NCBI GenBank assembly: GCA_964630875.1
Contig: CAZVXF010000011.1
Location: 1-45,818, forward strand
Direction of reading: 5' to 3'
DNA length: 45,818 nucleotides
From: DAIDHZ01 sp035480255
GTDB lineage: Bacteria > Chlamydiota > Chlamydiia > Chlamydiales > SM23-39
Part shown: positions 18,202 through 26,385 of the stretch, piece by piece
How positions within the stretch are numbered: the first letter of the stretch is position 1
Layout of the letters: the number at the start of each line of letters is the position of its first letter
Position numbers and translations under genes: made by a program
Notes under the pieces: model-generated
What the model was told of the DNA's origin: nothing
Databases searched by the model: none
Seen by the model: only the letters and a program-made list of their open reading frames with translations

Positions 18202-18230
18202 TTGACAAAAGATGCAGTAAGCTTCAAAAT
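18202..18230 (+). promoter_or_regulatory. Candidate kdsA promoter, -35 TTGACA, 17 bp, -10 CAAAAT
   Basis: A perfect TTGACA is spaced 17 bp from CAAAAT (4 of 6), which ends 7 nt before the preferred kdsA ATG at 18238. The TTG of the -35 also opens the longest kdsA reading frame, which argues that this longer frame is not the protein start. Confidence 0.45.
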
Positions 18231-18237
18231 GTCTAGC

Positions 18238-19053
18238 ATGAAAAAAACACGTGTAAAAGATTTTTCTATCGGAAATGATGAACCTCTTGCCTTTCTTTGC
18301 GGACCATGTGTCATTGAAAGCGAAGAGCACACAATGCGTTGCGCAAGTGATTTGCAAAAGATTTTCGCAAATACCGGTTTCAATTTCATCTTCAAAGCAA
18401 GCTACGATAAAGCAAATCGATCTTCAGTGCACTCCTTTAGAGGGCCTGGAATTGATCTTGGCTTAAAAATTTTACAGCGCGTACAAAAAGAACTTGGACT
18501 TCCTGTCATTACCGATGTGCATTCAGAAGTAGAAGCGTCGATTGCAGGTTCTGTATGCGATATGATTCAAATCCCTGCTTTTTTATGCAGGCAGACAGAT
18601 CTTGTTGCAGCCGCAGGACGAACAAAAGCTGCAGTCAATGTAAAAAAAGGTCAATTTCTCGCCCCTTGGGATATGAAAAATGTGGTGGAAAAACTACTCT
18701 CTGTAGGCTGTGATAACATATTGCTGACCGAGCGCGGAGTGTCATTTGGCTATAACAATTTAGTCAGTGACATGCGTTCCATTCCCATCATGCAGCAATT
18801 GGGTTTTCCCGTTTGTTTTGATGCTTCACATTCGACCCAGTTGCCTGGAGGGCTTGGCACTTGCTCTGGAGGTCAAAGAGAATTTATCCCTATCCTTGCT
18901 TCCGCATCCGTTGCTGCAGGTTGTAATTCCCTTTTTATTGAATGTCATCCAGATCCAGCAAATGCCAAAAGCGATGCAGCGACAGTCATGCCATTTGACG
19001 CTTTGAAAAGCCTTCTCAAACGTTTAGAGAAGATCTACGAAGCCATACAATGA
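18238..19053 (+). CDS. kdsA: 3-deoxy-8-phosphooctulonate synthase (Kdo-8-P synthase)
   Basis: KdsA condenses phosphoenolpyruvate and arabinose-5-phosphate to Kdo-8-phosphate, the precursor of the Kdo core of LPS. The ATG at 18238 (M-K-K-T-R-V-K) is chosen over a TTG at 18202 and an ATG at 18229, because the upstream codons lie inside a promoter-like sequence and the resulting 271 residues fit the family. Motifs are C-G-P-C-V-I-E-S, K-A-S-Y-D-K-A-N-R-S, Q-I-P-A-F-L-C-R-Q-T and N-V-K-K-G-Q-F-L-A-P. The Cys of G-P-C-V-I-E-S, with later His, Glu and Asp, marks the metal-dependent class. It overlaps the next gene by 4 bp. Confidence 0.96.
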   Translation: MKKTRVKDFSIGNDEPLAFLCGPCVIESEEHTMRCASDLQKIFANTGFNFIFKASYDKANRSSVHSFRGPGIDLGLKILQRVQKELGLPVITDVHSEVEASIAGSVCDMIQIPAFLCRQTDLVAAAGRTKAAVNVKKGQFLAPWDMKNVVEKLLSVGCDNILLTERGVSFGYNNLVSDMRSIPIMQQLGFPVCFDASHSTQLPGGLGTCSGGQREFIPILASASVAAGCNSLFIECHPDPANAKSDAATVMPFDALKSLLKRLEKIYEAIQ

Positions 19054-20252
19054 TATTTAAAAGGTCTTTTACCATCGCCATCTCCTCCCTCAGTATTTTG
19101 ACTATTTTTTTCATTTTTCATTTCTTCACAATCCGCAATTCAGATCGAGCGCTATATAAAAATATCAAACAGTATACCCATGCACTTAAATCCACACAAA
19201 CCCTTGAAAGACAACCATCTACACAATTGCGCAAGGATGCCCGCAAAGACATCTGGACGCAAGAACGAGTCCATTTTCAAGTCAATGCGGATCATTCAAA
19301 ATTGACTCTTCGTCAAAAGAAAGACAAGGTAGAAGCCTCTGAAGAATTAGAGAATATCACATGTCACAATCCCATTGGAAAAATTGTCGCTAAGCATGGT
19401 TCATTTGAGTACCCGGAGCAACAGTTTCTCGCCAATCAAGTCATCTGTTCACATGCATTAGGTACTTTAGAAGCTCAAAAAGCAACACTTTCAACAGACG
19501 AAACGCTTCTACTTGAAGATGGCGTGATGTTAAAATCGGCAGATTTTTCACTTCAGTCAAGAATTGCTCTTTGTGAAATACAGGATAAAAAACAGCAGAT
19601 CGAATTTTTCAAAGAGATCGTCATAGAAACACTGTTTGGTGCGAAGGCAACTGGAGACAAAGCCATTTATCTAGCCGATCATTTAAGACTTTATCCCGAA
19701 AAGCCAAACACATTCTGTCATCTTTATTATTTAGACAATTGTCTACAATCAAACGAAATCGATTTCGATCTAAAAAATGAGACCATTCATTGCACACATT
19801 CTGAAGGAACTTTTCAAAATACTCTTTTATTTAGATCCAAACATTTAAACATCCAAAAAGACGCAATGGTCCTTTCTGAGAATGTGCATCTTGAACAAAA
19901 GAACGCATTCTCTATAGACTCTGACTCTTGTTCTATGACTCTTGATGAAGAGTCTGCCTCACGAATTGAAATCAATCACAATGTCCGATTCTACTCTCCT
20001 CAAGAAAACGAAACTTTTGCTGTTGCGGATACGATGATTTATTACCCCAAAGAGCAAACGCTCATTCTCTCTGCGATCGCTCCTAAAAGAGTCCTCTTTT
20101 GGCAACAAGGCGTTCGTTTGAGCGCTCCTGAAATCCATATCCATCAACAACAGTTCGAAGGAAAGGGCGATGTTCGTTTCACCTTTAATCTTGAAGAGCA
20201 GGGAATGATTGATCATCACATTTCCAAATATCTTCACATTCCGTTTCTTTAA
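19050..20252 (+). CDS. LptC/LptA-like LPS export protein
   Basis: The 400-residue protein has one N-terminal membrane anchor (about 9-28) and a long periplasmic part of repeating short strands (for example V-H-F-Q-V-N-A-D-H-S-K-L-T-L, then L-S-T-D-E-T-L-L-L-E-D-G-V), the pattern of the OstA/LptA beta-jellyroll. It starts inside the kdsA stop (ATGA) and precedes lptB, as does CT654 between kdsA and the lptB homologue in C. trachomatis. By architecture it could serve as both LptC (membrane-bound) and LptA (bridge); its length would allow two jellyroll modules. This is inferred from fold pattern and context. Confidence 0.75.
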   Translation: MIFKRSFTIAISSLSILTIFFIFHFFTIRNSDRALYKNIKQYTHALKSTQTLERQPSTQLRKDARKDIWTQERVHFQVNADHSKLTLRQKKDKVEASEELENITCHNPIGKIVAKHGSFEYPEQQFLANQVICSHALGTLEAQKATLSTDETLLLEDGVMLKSADFSLQSRIALCEIQDKKQQIEFFKEIVIETLFGAKATGDKAIYLADHLRLYPEKPNTFCHLYYLDNCLQSNEIDFDLKNETIHCTHSEGTFQNTLLFRSKHLNIQKDAMVLSENVHLEQKNAFSIDSDSCSMTLDEESASRIEINHNVRFYSPQENETFAVADTMIYYPKEQTLILSAIAPKRVLFWQQGVRLSAPEIHIHQQQFEGKGDVRFTFNLEEQGMIDHHISKYLHIPFL

Positions 20253-20280
20253 TTGGTGGTTTGGTATAAATTTTAATGAG

Positions 20281-21003
20281 ATGAGCTTGCTTGAAGTAAA
20301 AAATCTGGAGAAAGTGTTTGGTGGGAAGCCAGTTGTCAGCGGACTTTCTTTTTGCGTCAATGCAGGGGAAGTCGTTGGCTTACTTGGGCCGAATGGCGCT
20401 GGGAAAACGACTGCTTTTTACATGACCATCGGTTTGATCAAACCCGATCAAGGCCAGGTGTTTTTTAAAAATCAAGAGATCACGCAATTCCCAATTCATA
20501 AACGAGCAAAAATGGGAATTGGCTATTTAGCACAGGAACCATCCATTTTCAGATCACTGACAGTTGAAGAAAATATTTTATGTATATTGGAAACGCTTCC
20601 AATTTCTAAAGAAGAGAGAAAATCGAGACTTGAAGAATTGTTGGGAGAGCTAAACTTAGAACATTTACGAAAGAAAAAAGCAATCACACTCTCTGGCGGA
20701 GAGCGTCGTCGTTTAGAAATTACGCGAGCTTTGGTTACACAACCATCACTTTTACTGCTTGATGAACCGTTTGCGAATATTGATCCCCTAGCAGTCGCCG
20801 ATGTCAAACACCTCATTCAGCATTTGAAGCAGAAAGGGATTAGTGTTCTCATTACCGATCATAATGCGCGCGAAATTTTCTCGATTGTGGATCGGAGTTA
20901 TCTGATCAAAGAAGGAAAAGTATTACTCGCAGGAACTGTAAATGAGCTCTTGTCGGATCGGCAAGCGCGGGCAAGTTATTTTGGTGAAGATTTCCAGCTC
21001 TGA
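20281..21003 (+). CDS. lptB: LPS export ABC transporter ATPase LptB
   Basis: LptB powers extraction of LPS from the inner membrane. The ATG at 20281 is preferred to one at 20209, which would add 24 residues overlapping the upstream gene and precede the normal M-S-L-L-E-V-K-N-L start. Walker A G-P-N-G-A-G-K-T-T, signature L-S-G-G-E-R-R-R, Walker B L-L-L-L-D-E-P with F-A-N-I-D-P, and the switch His in I-T-D-H-N-A-R are all present. The 240-residue length is typical. Its last 81 bp overlap, tail to tail, the glycosyltransferase gene on the other strand. Confidence 0.96.
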   Translation: MSLLEVKNLEKVFGGKPVVSGLSFCVNAGEVVGLLGPNGAGKTTAFYMTIGLIKPDQGQVFFKNQEITQFPIHKRAKMGIGYLAQEPSIFRSLTVEENILCILETLPISKEERKSRLEELLGELNLEHLRKKKAITLSGGERRRLEITRALVTQPSLLLLDEPFANIDPLAVADVKHLIQHLKQKGISVLITDHNAREIFSIVDRSYLIKEGKVLLAGTVNELLSDRQARASYFGEDFQL

Positions 21004-21960
21004 AAGAACGCGATCGACAGAAAGAGTCTCCAGGCAATCACTATATTTGCTTCCTCCACAACCATCTTGATAGCACGGCCTGCAAGAAAAATTTTGGGCC
21101 ACAATACGGGCATTTGGGTTTTTCCAAGGCCCCCATGTCACATCTGAAGTGGGTCCAAAAATCGCCACAACGGGATGCTTTAATGCACTCGCAATATGCA
21201 AAGGAACCGAATCAACGCAAATAAGAACTTCACTCCCTTTGACGAGAGCCCCAAATTCTTTTAATGTAGTTCGCCCCGCTTTCACTTCTACATCAAGCCC
21301 TTTTGCAATGTCTTGAACCATTGAAATTTCAATTGGATCCGGACCTGAAGTCAGAATGATTCTTTTCCCACTTAATTGGGTAATCAGTTCTCTCATTTTT
21401 TTGACTGGCCAGCATTTAAAACGCCATCGAGACGTTGGATGGATGAGAATATATGGGCCTTTCTCTTGAATCGGATCGATTGCAAAAAAGAGCTCTTTTT
21501 TTTCTGGAAAAATCCCAATACATCGCAACGCATCAAGATTGCGCTCCACAGTATGACGAAGACCTGGAGCCTGTTTGACCGTATGCGTCACTAATTTTTT
21601 CTGCCACTTCCCTTTTGGAGGAAAACTAACCCGAATCTTGGCACCCGAAAAATAGGCAATCAAAACGCCCCGATCCCCTTCCGTTAAGTTCATCACCAAA
21701 TCGTAGCGTTTTTTTCTGATCGCACGAATAGAACGAATGAAACTTCCTTTTGTACATGGGATGATTTCATGGATTGCAGGATGGCCCTCCAACAAAGGAA
21801 TTGAGTCTTCGTAAACGCATGCATCGATTTGAGCATCTGGAAGAGCATTCTTTAAATTGAAAAAAACGGGAGTCGATAATAGGACGTCTCCGAGATGTCT
21901 CAGTTTTACCACCAAGACTCTCTTTACATTCGAGAGATCAGGATAATTCCCATAAGTCAT
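20923..21960 (-). CDS. Glycosyltransferase family 9, putative LPS heptosyltransferase
   Basis: GT9 enzymes transfer heptose from ADP-heptose to the LPS core. The 345-residue protein shows the N-terminal K-L-R-H-L-G-D-V-L-L-S-T-P motif, a Rossmann-like second half with G-P-x-x-x-E-I-x-M-V, the acceptor-side motif C-V-D-S-V-P-L-H-I-A-S-A-L and F-G-P-T-S-D-V-T-W-G-P-W. It looks most like the WaaQ/heptosyltransferase III branch. Chlamydia LPS is a Kdo-only core, so the gene suggests a longer core here. It lies beside the kdsA/lptB block but runs the opposite way, and its 3' end overlaps lptB by 81 bp. The ATG has no Shine-Dalgarno. Confidence 0.87.
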   Translation of the reverse strand: MTYGNYPDLSNVKRVLVVKLRHLGDVLLSTPVFFNLKNALPDAQIDACVYEDSIPLLEGHPAIHEIIPCTKGSFIRSIRAIRKKRYDLVMNLTEGDRGVLIAYFSGAKIRVSFPPKGKWQKKLVTHTVKQAPGLRHTVERNLDALRCIGIFPEKKELFFAIDPIQEKGPYILIHPTSRWRFKCWPVKKMRELITQLSGKRIILTSGPDPIEISMVQDIAKGLDVEVKAGRTTLKEFGALVKGSEVLICVDSVPLHIASALKHPVVAIFGPTSDVTWGPWKNPNARIVAQNFSCRPCYQDGCGGSKYSDCLETLSVDRVLSELEIFTKITCPRLPIRQELIYSSCE

Positions 21961-21966
21961 TTGCCG

Positions 21967-21995
21967 ATCATAAAGAAAACAACTTTAAACTTCAA
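21967..21995 (-). promoter_or_regulatory. Candidate glycosyltransferase promoter, -35 TTGAAG, 17 bp, -10 TATGAT
   Basis: Read on the minus strand, the -10 TATGAT ends 6 nt before the ATG at 21960, which would place transcript and protein starts almost together. A second -10-like TATAAT lies further upstream, so the assignment is not unique. Confidence 0.4.
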
Positions 21996-22040
21996 CCTCA
22001 CTGATTATAAGAGACTTAGAAAAAATCGACTAGAAATTTC

Positions 22041-22069
22041 GTGAGATTTATTACCAACTCTTTTAGAAT
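22041..22069 (+). promoter_or_regulatory. Candidate ndk promoter, -35 GTGAGA, 17 bp, -10 TAGAAT
   Basis: The -10 matches five of six positions, and the spacing leaves an intact AGGAG Shine-Dalgarno (22085-22089) in the leader. A competing pair, TTACCA-18-TACAAT at 22051-22080, would start the transcript inside the Shine-Dalgarno and is less likely. Confidence 0.35.
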
Positions 22070-22096
22070 ATCGTTACAATATTCAGGAGATTTTCA

Positions 22097-22528
22097 ATGG
22101 CAACCGAGCAAACCCTTTCCATCATTAAACCAGACGCCGTAGGTCAAAATCAGATCGGCAATATCATTGAGTATTTTGAGCGCGACGGACTTTGTGTTGT
22201 CGGTGCAAAAATGCTCCAGTTGACAGATGATCAGGCAAAAAAATTCTACGAGATCCACAAAGATCGCCCTTTCTATAACGACCTTGTATCTTTCATGACT
22301 TCAGGACCTGTCCTTGTCATGGTTCTCGAAGGAGAAGACGCAATCGCGAAAAATCGCAAAATCATGGGAGCAACAGACCCAGCGAAAGCAGAAAAAGGGA
22401 CAATTCGCGGCGATTTCGCAACAAGCATCGACCAAAACGCAGTGCACGGCTCAGACAGCAAAGACACAGCCAAAGTCGAAGTGGCATTTTTCTTCAAGCC
22501 AAACGAAATCACGAAACGCGCTCAATAA
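22097..22528 (+). CDS. ndk: Nucleoside diphosphate kinase
   Basis: Ndk equilibrates nucleoside di- and triphosphates through a phosphohistidine. The 143-residue sequence carries the N-terminal T-L-S-I-I-K-P-D-A-V and the active-site block N-A-V-H-G-S-D with His117. A good Shine-Dalgarno (AGGAGA) lies 6-7 nt upstream of the ATG. The gene stands alone, with its own candidate promoter and a downstream hairpin. Confidence 0.97.
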   Translation: MATEQTLSIIKPDAVGQNQIGNIIEYFERDGLCVVGAKMLQLTDDQAKKFYEIHKDRPFYNDLVSFMTSGPVLVMVLEGEDAIAKNRKIMGATDPAKAEKGTIRGDFATSIDQNAVHGSDSKDTAKVEVAFFFKPNEITKRAQ

Positions 22529-22601
22529 AGAGAGAATTGCAAAACTCGCTTTGTGCGCAAAATTTGAAGCCAAATGGAGTTTTTACTACTGCCTGATAGA
22601 T

Positions 22602-22626
22602 AAGGACAGGTTTTTTTCCTGTCCTT
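22602..22626. terminator. Hairpin after ndk, probable terminator
   Basis: A perfect 9-bp stem (AAGGACAGG/CCTGTCCTT) closes a loop of seven T. It is followed by GGCC and not by a U-run, so the strength of termination is uncertain. Confidence 0.55.
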
Positions 22627-22740
22627 GGCCTAAAAGATCCCCACTATTTCTTCCCGATCTACTCTCATAACTGCAACCATTTAATCTACAGTCACTTAGT
22701 TAAATTTTAAGCAATCTATTAACCCAACTGCTAAAAAAAT

Positions 22741-22770
22741 CTTGCAGTCCAGAGATCAGAGTGCTATAAT
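22741..22770 (+). promoter_or_regulatory. CIRCE-like operator overlapping the hrcA promoter
   Basis: The left half CTTGCAGTC (22741-22749, 6 of 9 to the CIRCE arm), a 9-nt spacer and the right half GAGTGCTAT (22759-22767, 8 of 9) reproduce the CIRCE layout to which HrcA binds. A promoter is laid over it: -35 TTGCAG at 22742-22747, a 17-bp spacer, and a perfect -10 TATAAT at 22765-22770. Bound HrcA would cover both hexamers, giving direct autorepression of hrcA-grpE-dnaK. Confidence 0.75.
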
Positions 22771-22782
22771 CATGATCAAACC

Positions 22783-23889
22783 ATGAAAAGTAGCTATAAA
22801 CTCATTACAACTAAGAAGCTTCCAAAAGCAGACCGAGAGCAGGCCGTCCTTTTTGGCTTGGTTGAGCTCTATCTGAAGATGGGCAAGCCGATCGGTTCAC
22901 AGACGATTCAAGAACAAGGATTTGAGTCTTTAAGCTCAGCAACGATCCGAAACTACTTTGCGAAGCTTGAGAGCCAAGGCTACTTAATCCAGCAACATAT
23001 TTCAGGCGGTCGCATTCCGACAGATAAGGCCTATCGCCTTTATGCGGATACCTATCGAGAACAAGGATATGTCGAAAAAGCTCAGGAAGAGCTGATTCAA
23101 CAGGTTTTCTCAAAAGAGACAAAAGAAATTGCGACAATTCTCCATCAAGGAATTGATGTATTAAGCGAACTTTCTCAGTGTGCAGTATTTATCTCCTCCC
23201 CTCGTTTTGATCAGGACTTCATCCAAAACGTGAAGCTGGTTTCCATTGACGACTCAAAGGTATTGGTCATTCTGATTACCGATTTCGGCCTTATCCATAC
23301 TGAAACAATGTATTTAGATACGGCAGTCAATGGTTCCTTTTTACGCACCTGCGAGGAGTATTTTCTTTGGCGTATCAATAAAGGCGAAAAGCCTCTGTTT
23401 CAAAATGAACGAGAAACGAAAATTGCGCAAAGAATGTACAATGAAATTATGGTACGCCATGTCGTTGGCTATGCAAACTTTCCAAATGAAGAAATTTTGC
23501 GTACGGGGCTTTCTAAGCTGCTTGCCTATCCTGAATTTAACGATGCGGCAGCGCTTGCCAATAGCCTCTCTCTTCTAGAAGACGAAACTCACATGCGAGC
23601 TCTCCTAAGAGAAACGGTGAAAAAGAACACGCTTTGCACATGGATTGGTGATGAACTTTGTCCTTTCATCCCAGCCGCTTCTGAGTGTACCATTATTGCC
23701 ATCCCTTATTACATCAATCAAACGATTGCGGGAAGCATCGCACTACTTGGACCTGTGCGACTTCCCTATCGTAACCTCTTTGGCCTTTGCCAATTATTTA
23801 GCGAAAAAATATCCGCTACACTCACGAACAACCTTTACAAATACAAAATTAGCTTTCGTACGCCAACAAAGCTTATAGGAAATCAATGA
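22783..23889 (+). CDS. hrcA: Heat-inducible transcription repressor HrcA
   Basis: HrcA represses heat-shock operons by binding CIRCE. The 368-residue protein has an N-terminal winged helix (about 15-90) with the family blocks G-K-P-I-G-S-Q-T-I and S-S-A-T-I-R-N-Y-F-A-K-L-E and S-G-G-R-I-P-T-D-K-A-Y-R, then the GAF-like dimerisation part (I-S-S-P-R-F-D...). It is the first gene of the operon, and grpE overlaps its stop (ATGA). The ATG lies 12 nt after the -10 box with no Shine-Dalgarno. Confidence 0.96.
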   Translation: MKSSYKLITTKKLPKADREQAVLFGLVELYLKMGKPIGSQTIQEQGFESLSSATIRNYFAKLESQGYLIQQHISGGRIPTDKAYRLYADTYREQGYVEKAQEELIQQVFSKETKEIATILHQGIDVLSELSQCAVFISSPRFDQDFIQNVKLVSIDDSKVLVILITDFGLIHTETMYLDTAVNGSFLRTCEEYFLWRINKGEKPLFQNERETKIAQRMYNEIMVRHVVGYANFPNEEILRTGLSKLLAYPEFNDAAALANSLSLLEDETHMRALLRETVKKNTLCTWIGDELCPFIPAASECTIIAIPYYINQTIAGSIALLGPVRLPYRNLFGLCQLFSEKISATLTNNLYKYKISFRTPTKLIGNQ

Positions 23890-24383
23890 CGACAGAAGAA
23901 ACAAAACCTGCAGAAGAGCCAAAAATCGAACAGCCTCCAGAAGAGAATTGGAAAGAAAAGTACCTTCTCACCTTGGCAGAGATGGAAAATATGCGTAAAC
24001 GGATGCAAAAAGAACGACACGAGATGTCGAAGTTTGGGATTGAAAGCACCATCGGAGAGTTTCTTCCTGCGATGGATAACTTTGAGAATGCCCTTCGCTT
24101 TGCTGGAAGTGCATCGAACGAAGTGAAAAATTGGGCGACAGGTTTTGAAATGATCCTTTCCCAATTCAAAGAAGTGTTAAGCAATAACGGAATTCAACCG
24201 TTTTCATCTGTTGGAACACAGTTTGATCCTGCGTTGCATGAGGCCGTCGAAATTGTTGAGACCACTGAAGAGCCTGATGGAGTCATCCTCCAAGAATTTA
24301 CAAAGGGCTACAAAAGCTCTACACGGACTATCCGACCCGCTCGCGTTAAAGTCGCGAAAGTAAAAAATGAAACTAAGGAATAA
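23886..24383 (+). CDS. grpE: DnaK nucleotide exchange factor GrpE
   Basis: GrpE releases ADP from DnaK. The 165-residue protein has an acidic Pro/Glu-rich N-terminus, the long helix with Y-L-L-T-L-A-E-M-E-N-M-R-K-R, and the C-terminal beta domain with N-G-I-Q-P-F, F-D-P-A-L-H-E-A-V and G-Y-K. Overlap with hrcA and a 4-nt gap to dnaK keep the standard chlamydial operon. Confidence 0.96.
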   Translation: MTTEETKPAEEPKIEQPPEENWKEKYLLTLAEMENMRKRMQKERHEMSKFGIESTIGEFLPAMDNFENALRFAGSASNEVKNWATGFEMILSQFKEVLSNNGIQPFSSVGTQFDPALHEAVEIVETTEEPDGVILQEFTKGYKSSTRTIRPARVKVAKVKNETKE

Positions 24384-24387
24384 TTTT

Positions 24388-26286
24388 ATGACAAAAAAAA
24401 GAATTATCGGGATTGACCTGGGGACAACGAACTCCTGCGTCGCAATTATGGAAGGCGGTTCAACCGTCGTTATCACCAACGCTGAAGGCGCACGCACAAC
24501 ACCATCTGTGATTGCCTACAAAGGCAATGAAAGACTTGTTGGAATTCCAGCAAAAAGACAAGCAGTCACAAATCCGGACAAAACGCTCTATTCATCCAAA
24601 CGTTTTATCGGTAGAAAACTGAGTGAAGTGCAATCTGAGATTGCGACTGTTCCTTACAAAGTAACGAAAAATGCGAACGGAGATGCCGTTTTTGAGATCG
24701 ATGGCAAAATCATCTCTCCAGAAGAGGCAGCGGCGCATATCCTCATGAAAATGAAGGAAACAGCTGAAAATTATCTCGGTGAAAAAGTAACAGAAGCGGT
24801 CATTACTGTTCCTGCTTACTTTAACGATTCTCAGCGTCAATCCACAAAAGATGCGGGTAAAATCGCAGGTCTTGATGTCAAGCGTATCATTCCTGAGCCA
24901 ACAGCTGCGGCCCTCGCGTATGGCCTTGATAAATTGCATACAGACAAGAAAATTGCCGTATACGACTTGGGCGGAGGAACGTTTGACGTTTCTATTCTCG
25001 AGATTGGTGATGGTGTATTTGAAGTGCTTTCAACCAACGGAGACACGCACCTCGGTGGCGATGACTTTGATAATAAAATCATCCACTGGATGCTCGACGA
25101 GTTTAAAAAAGAGACAGGCATTGATCTCTCAAAAGACAAAATGGCTCTCCAAAGATTGCGCGATGCAGCTGAAAAAGCGAAAATCGAACTTTCTGGCGTT
25201 CCATCCACAGAGATCAATCAACCGTTCATCACAATGGATGCAAGCGGTCCAAGACACTTAGCTCTGACACTCACACGAGCAAAACTCGAAAGCCTTTGCC
25301 ACGACCTCATCGAGAGAAGCATTGAGCCTTGCCGCAAAGCGATGAAAGACGCAGGCGTGACAGCTTCAGACATCGGCGAAGTCATTCTCGTTGGCGGTAT
25401 GACACGTATGCCCGCTGTTCAACAAAAAGTAAAAGAGCTCTTCGGAAGAGACCCACATAAAGGCGTCAATCCAGACGAAGCGGTTGCGATTGGCGCTGCA
25501 ATTCAAGGCGGTATCATCGGTGGAGACGTCAAAGACGTTCTTCTCCTCGACGTTGTTCCTCTTACACTTGGAATTGAAACTCTTGGTGGCGTGATGACTC
25601 CGCTCATCGAGCGCAATACAACGATTCCAAGCCAGAAAAAACAGGTCTTTTCAACAGCAAGCGACAACCAGCCAGCTGTGACCATCGTGGTTCTCCAAGG
25701 AGAGCGTCCAATGGCAAAAGACAACAAGGAAATTGGTCGCTTTGACCTCACTGACATTCCTCCAGCACCGCGAGGCATGCCACAGATTGAAGTTTCCTTT
25801 AACGTGGACGCAGACGGTATTCTGCACGTTTCCGCAAAAGACAAACAATCTGGAAAAGAACAAAAAATCCGTATCGAAGCAAAATCAGGCCTTTCCGACG
25901 CGGAAATCCAGAAAAAGATCAAAGAAGCGGAACTTCACGCAGAAGAAGACAAAGTTCGCAAAGAACAAGTCGAAGTTCGCAACGAAGCGGACGCGCTTGT
26001 TTTCCGCGCGCAAAAGTCTCTCGATGAATACAAGGATAAAATCCCTGGCAACATTGCAAGTGATATCCAAACCCACATCGACGGTCTCAAAAAGACCCTA
26101 GAAACAGGCGACATTGCAGCGATTAAAGCAAAAACTGCCGAGCTCCAACAGCATATGCAGAAGATTGGTGAAAACCTCACTGCCGGCGCTCAAGGGCCAG
26201 GAGCAGAAGCCGCACAACCTCAAACAGACAACAAACCTGATATCGAGGAAGCGGAAGCTGAAATCATCGACGATGATAAAAAATAA
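24388..26286 (+). CDS. dnaK: Molecular chaperone DnaK (Hsp70)
   Basis: DnaK is the ATP-driven Hsp70 chaperone. The ATG at 24388 is chosen over an in-frame ATG 21 nt upstream that overlaps grpE; it has AAGGA as Shine-Dalgarno and gives the expected M-T-K-K-R-I-I-G-I-D-L-G-T-T-N-S. The phosphate loops (I-D-L-G-T-T-N-S, Y-D-L-G-G-G-T-F-D), the adenosine motif G-G-M-T-R-M-P, the linker V-L-L-L-D-V-V-P-L-T-L-G and the lid domain with an acidic tail are present in 632 residues. It is the last gene of the operon, ended by a strong terminator. Confidence 0.98.
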   Translation: MTKKRIIGIDLGTTNSCVAIMEGGSTVVITNAEGARTTPSVIAYKGNERLVGIPAKRQAVTNPDKTLYSSKRFIGRKLSEVQSEIATVPYKVTKNANGDAVFEIDGKIISPEEAAAHILMKMKETAENYLGEKVTEAVITVPAYFNDSQRQSTKDAGKIAGLDVKRIIPEPTAAALAYGLDKLHTDKKIAVYDLGGGTFDVSILEIGDGVFEVLSTNGDTHLGGDDFDNKIIHWMLDEFKKETGIDLSKDKMALQRLRDAAEKAKIELSGVPSTEINQPFITMDASGPRHLALTLTRAKLESLCHDLIERSIEPCRKAMKDAGVTASDIGEVILVGGMTRMPAVQQKVKELFGRDPHKGVNPDEAVAIGAAIQGGIIGGDVKDVLLLDVVPLTLGIETLGGVMTPLIERNTTIPSQKKQVFSTASDNQPAVTIVVLQGERPMAKDNKEIGRFDLTDIPPAPRGMPQIEVSFNVDADGILHVSAKDKQSGKEQKIRIEAKSGLSDAEIQKKIKEAELHAEEDKVRKEQVEVRNEADALVFRAQKSLDEYKDKIPGNIASDIQTHIDGLKKTLETGDIAAIKAKTAELQQHMQKIGENLTAGAQGPGAEAAQPQTDNKPDIEEAEAEIIDDDKK

Positions 26287-26305
26287 TTGAACAGTCTAAA
26301 CATAG

Positions 26306-26340
26306 CCACAGAGAAAGAAATTTCTCTGTGGTTTCTTTTT
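26306..26340 (+). terminator. Rho-independent terminator of hrcA-grpE-dnaK
   Basis: A perfect 11-bp stem (CCACAGAGAAA with TTTCTCTGTGG) and GAAA tetraloop is followed by TTTCTTTTT. Confidence 0.92.
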
Positions 26341-26385
26341 AAACGACCATAGTAAAAAATAGATAAACCGGGTATCCTTTTCAGG

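Noticed and set aside
22051..22080. TTACCA-18-TACAAT as ndk promoter
   Set aside because: It would start the transcript inside the good Shine-Dalgarno of ndk; the upstream pair fits better.
24592..26180. Long open frames on the minus strand of dnaK (115, 126, 139 residues and others)
   Set aside because: They lie inside a clear dnaK gene, have no Shine-Dalgarno and arise from its biased codon use.
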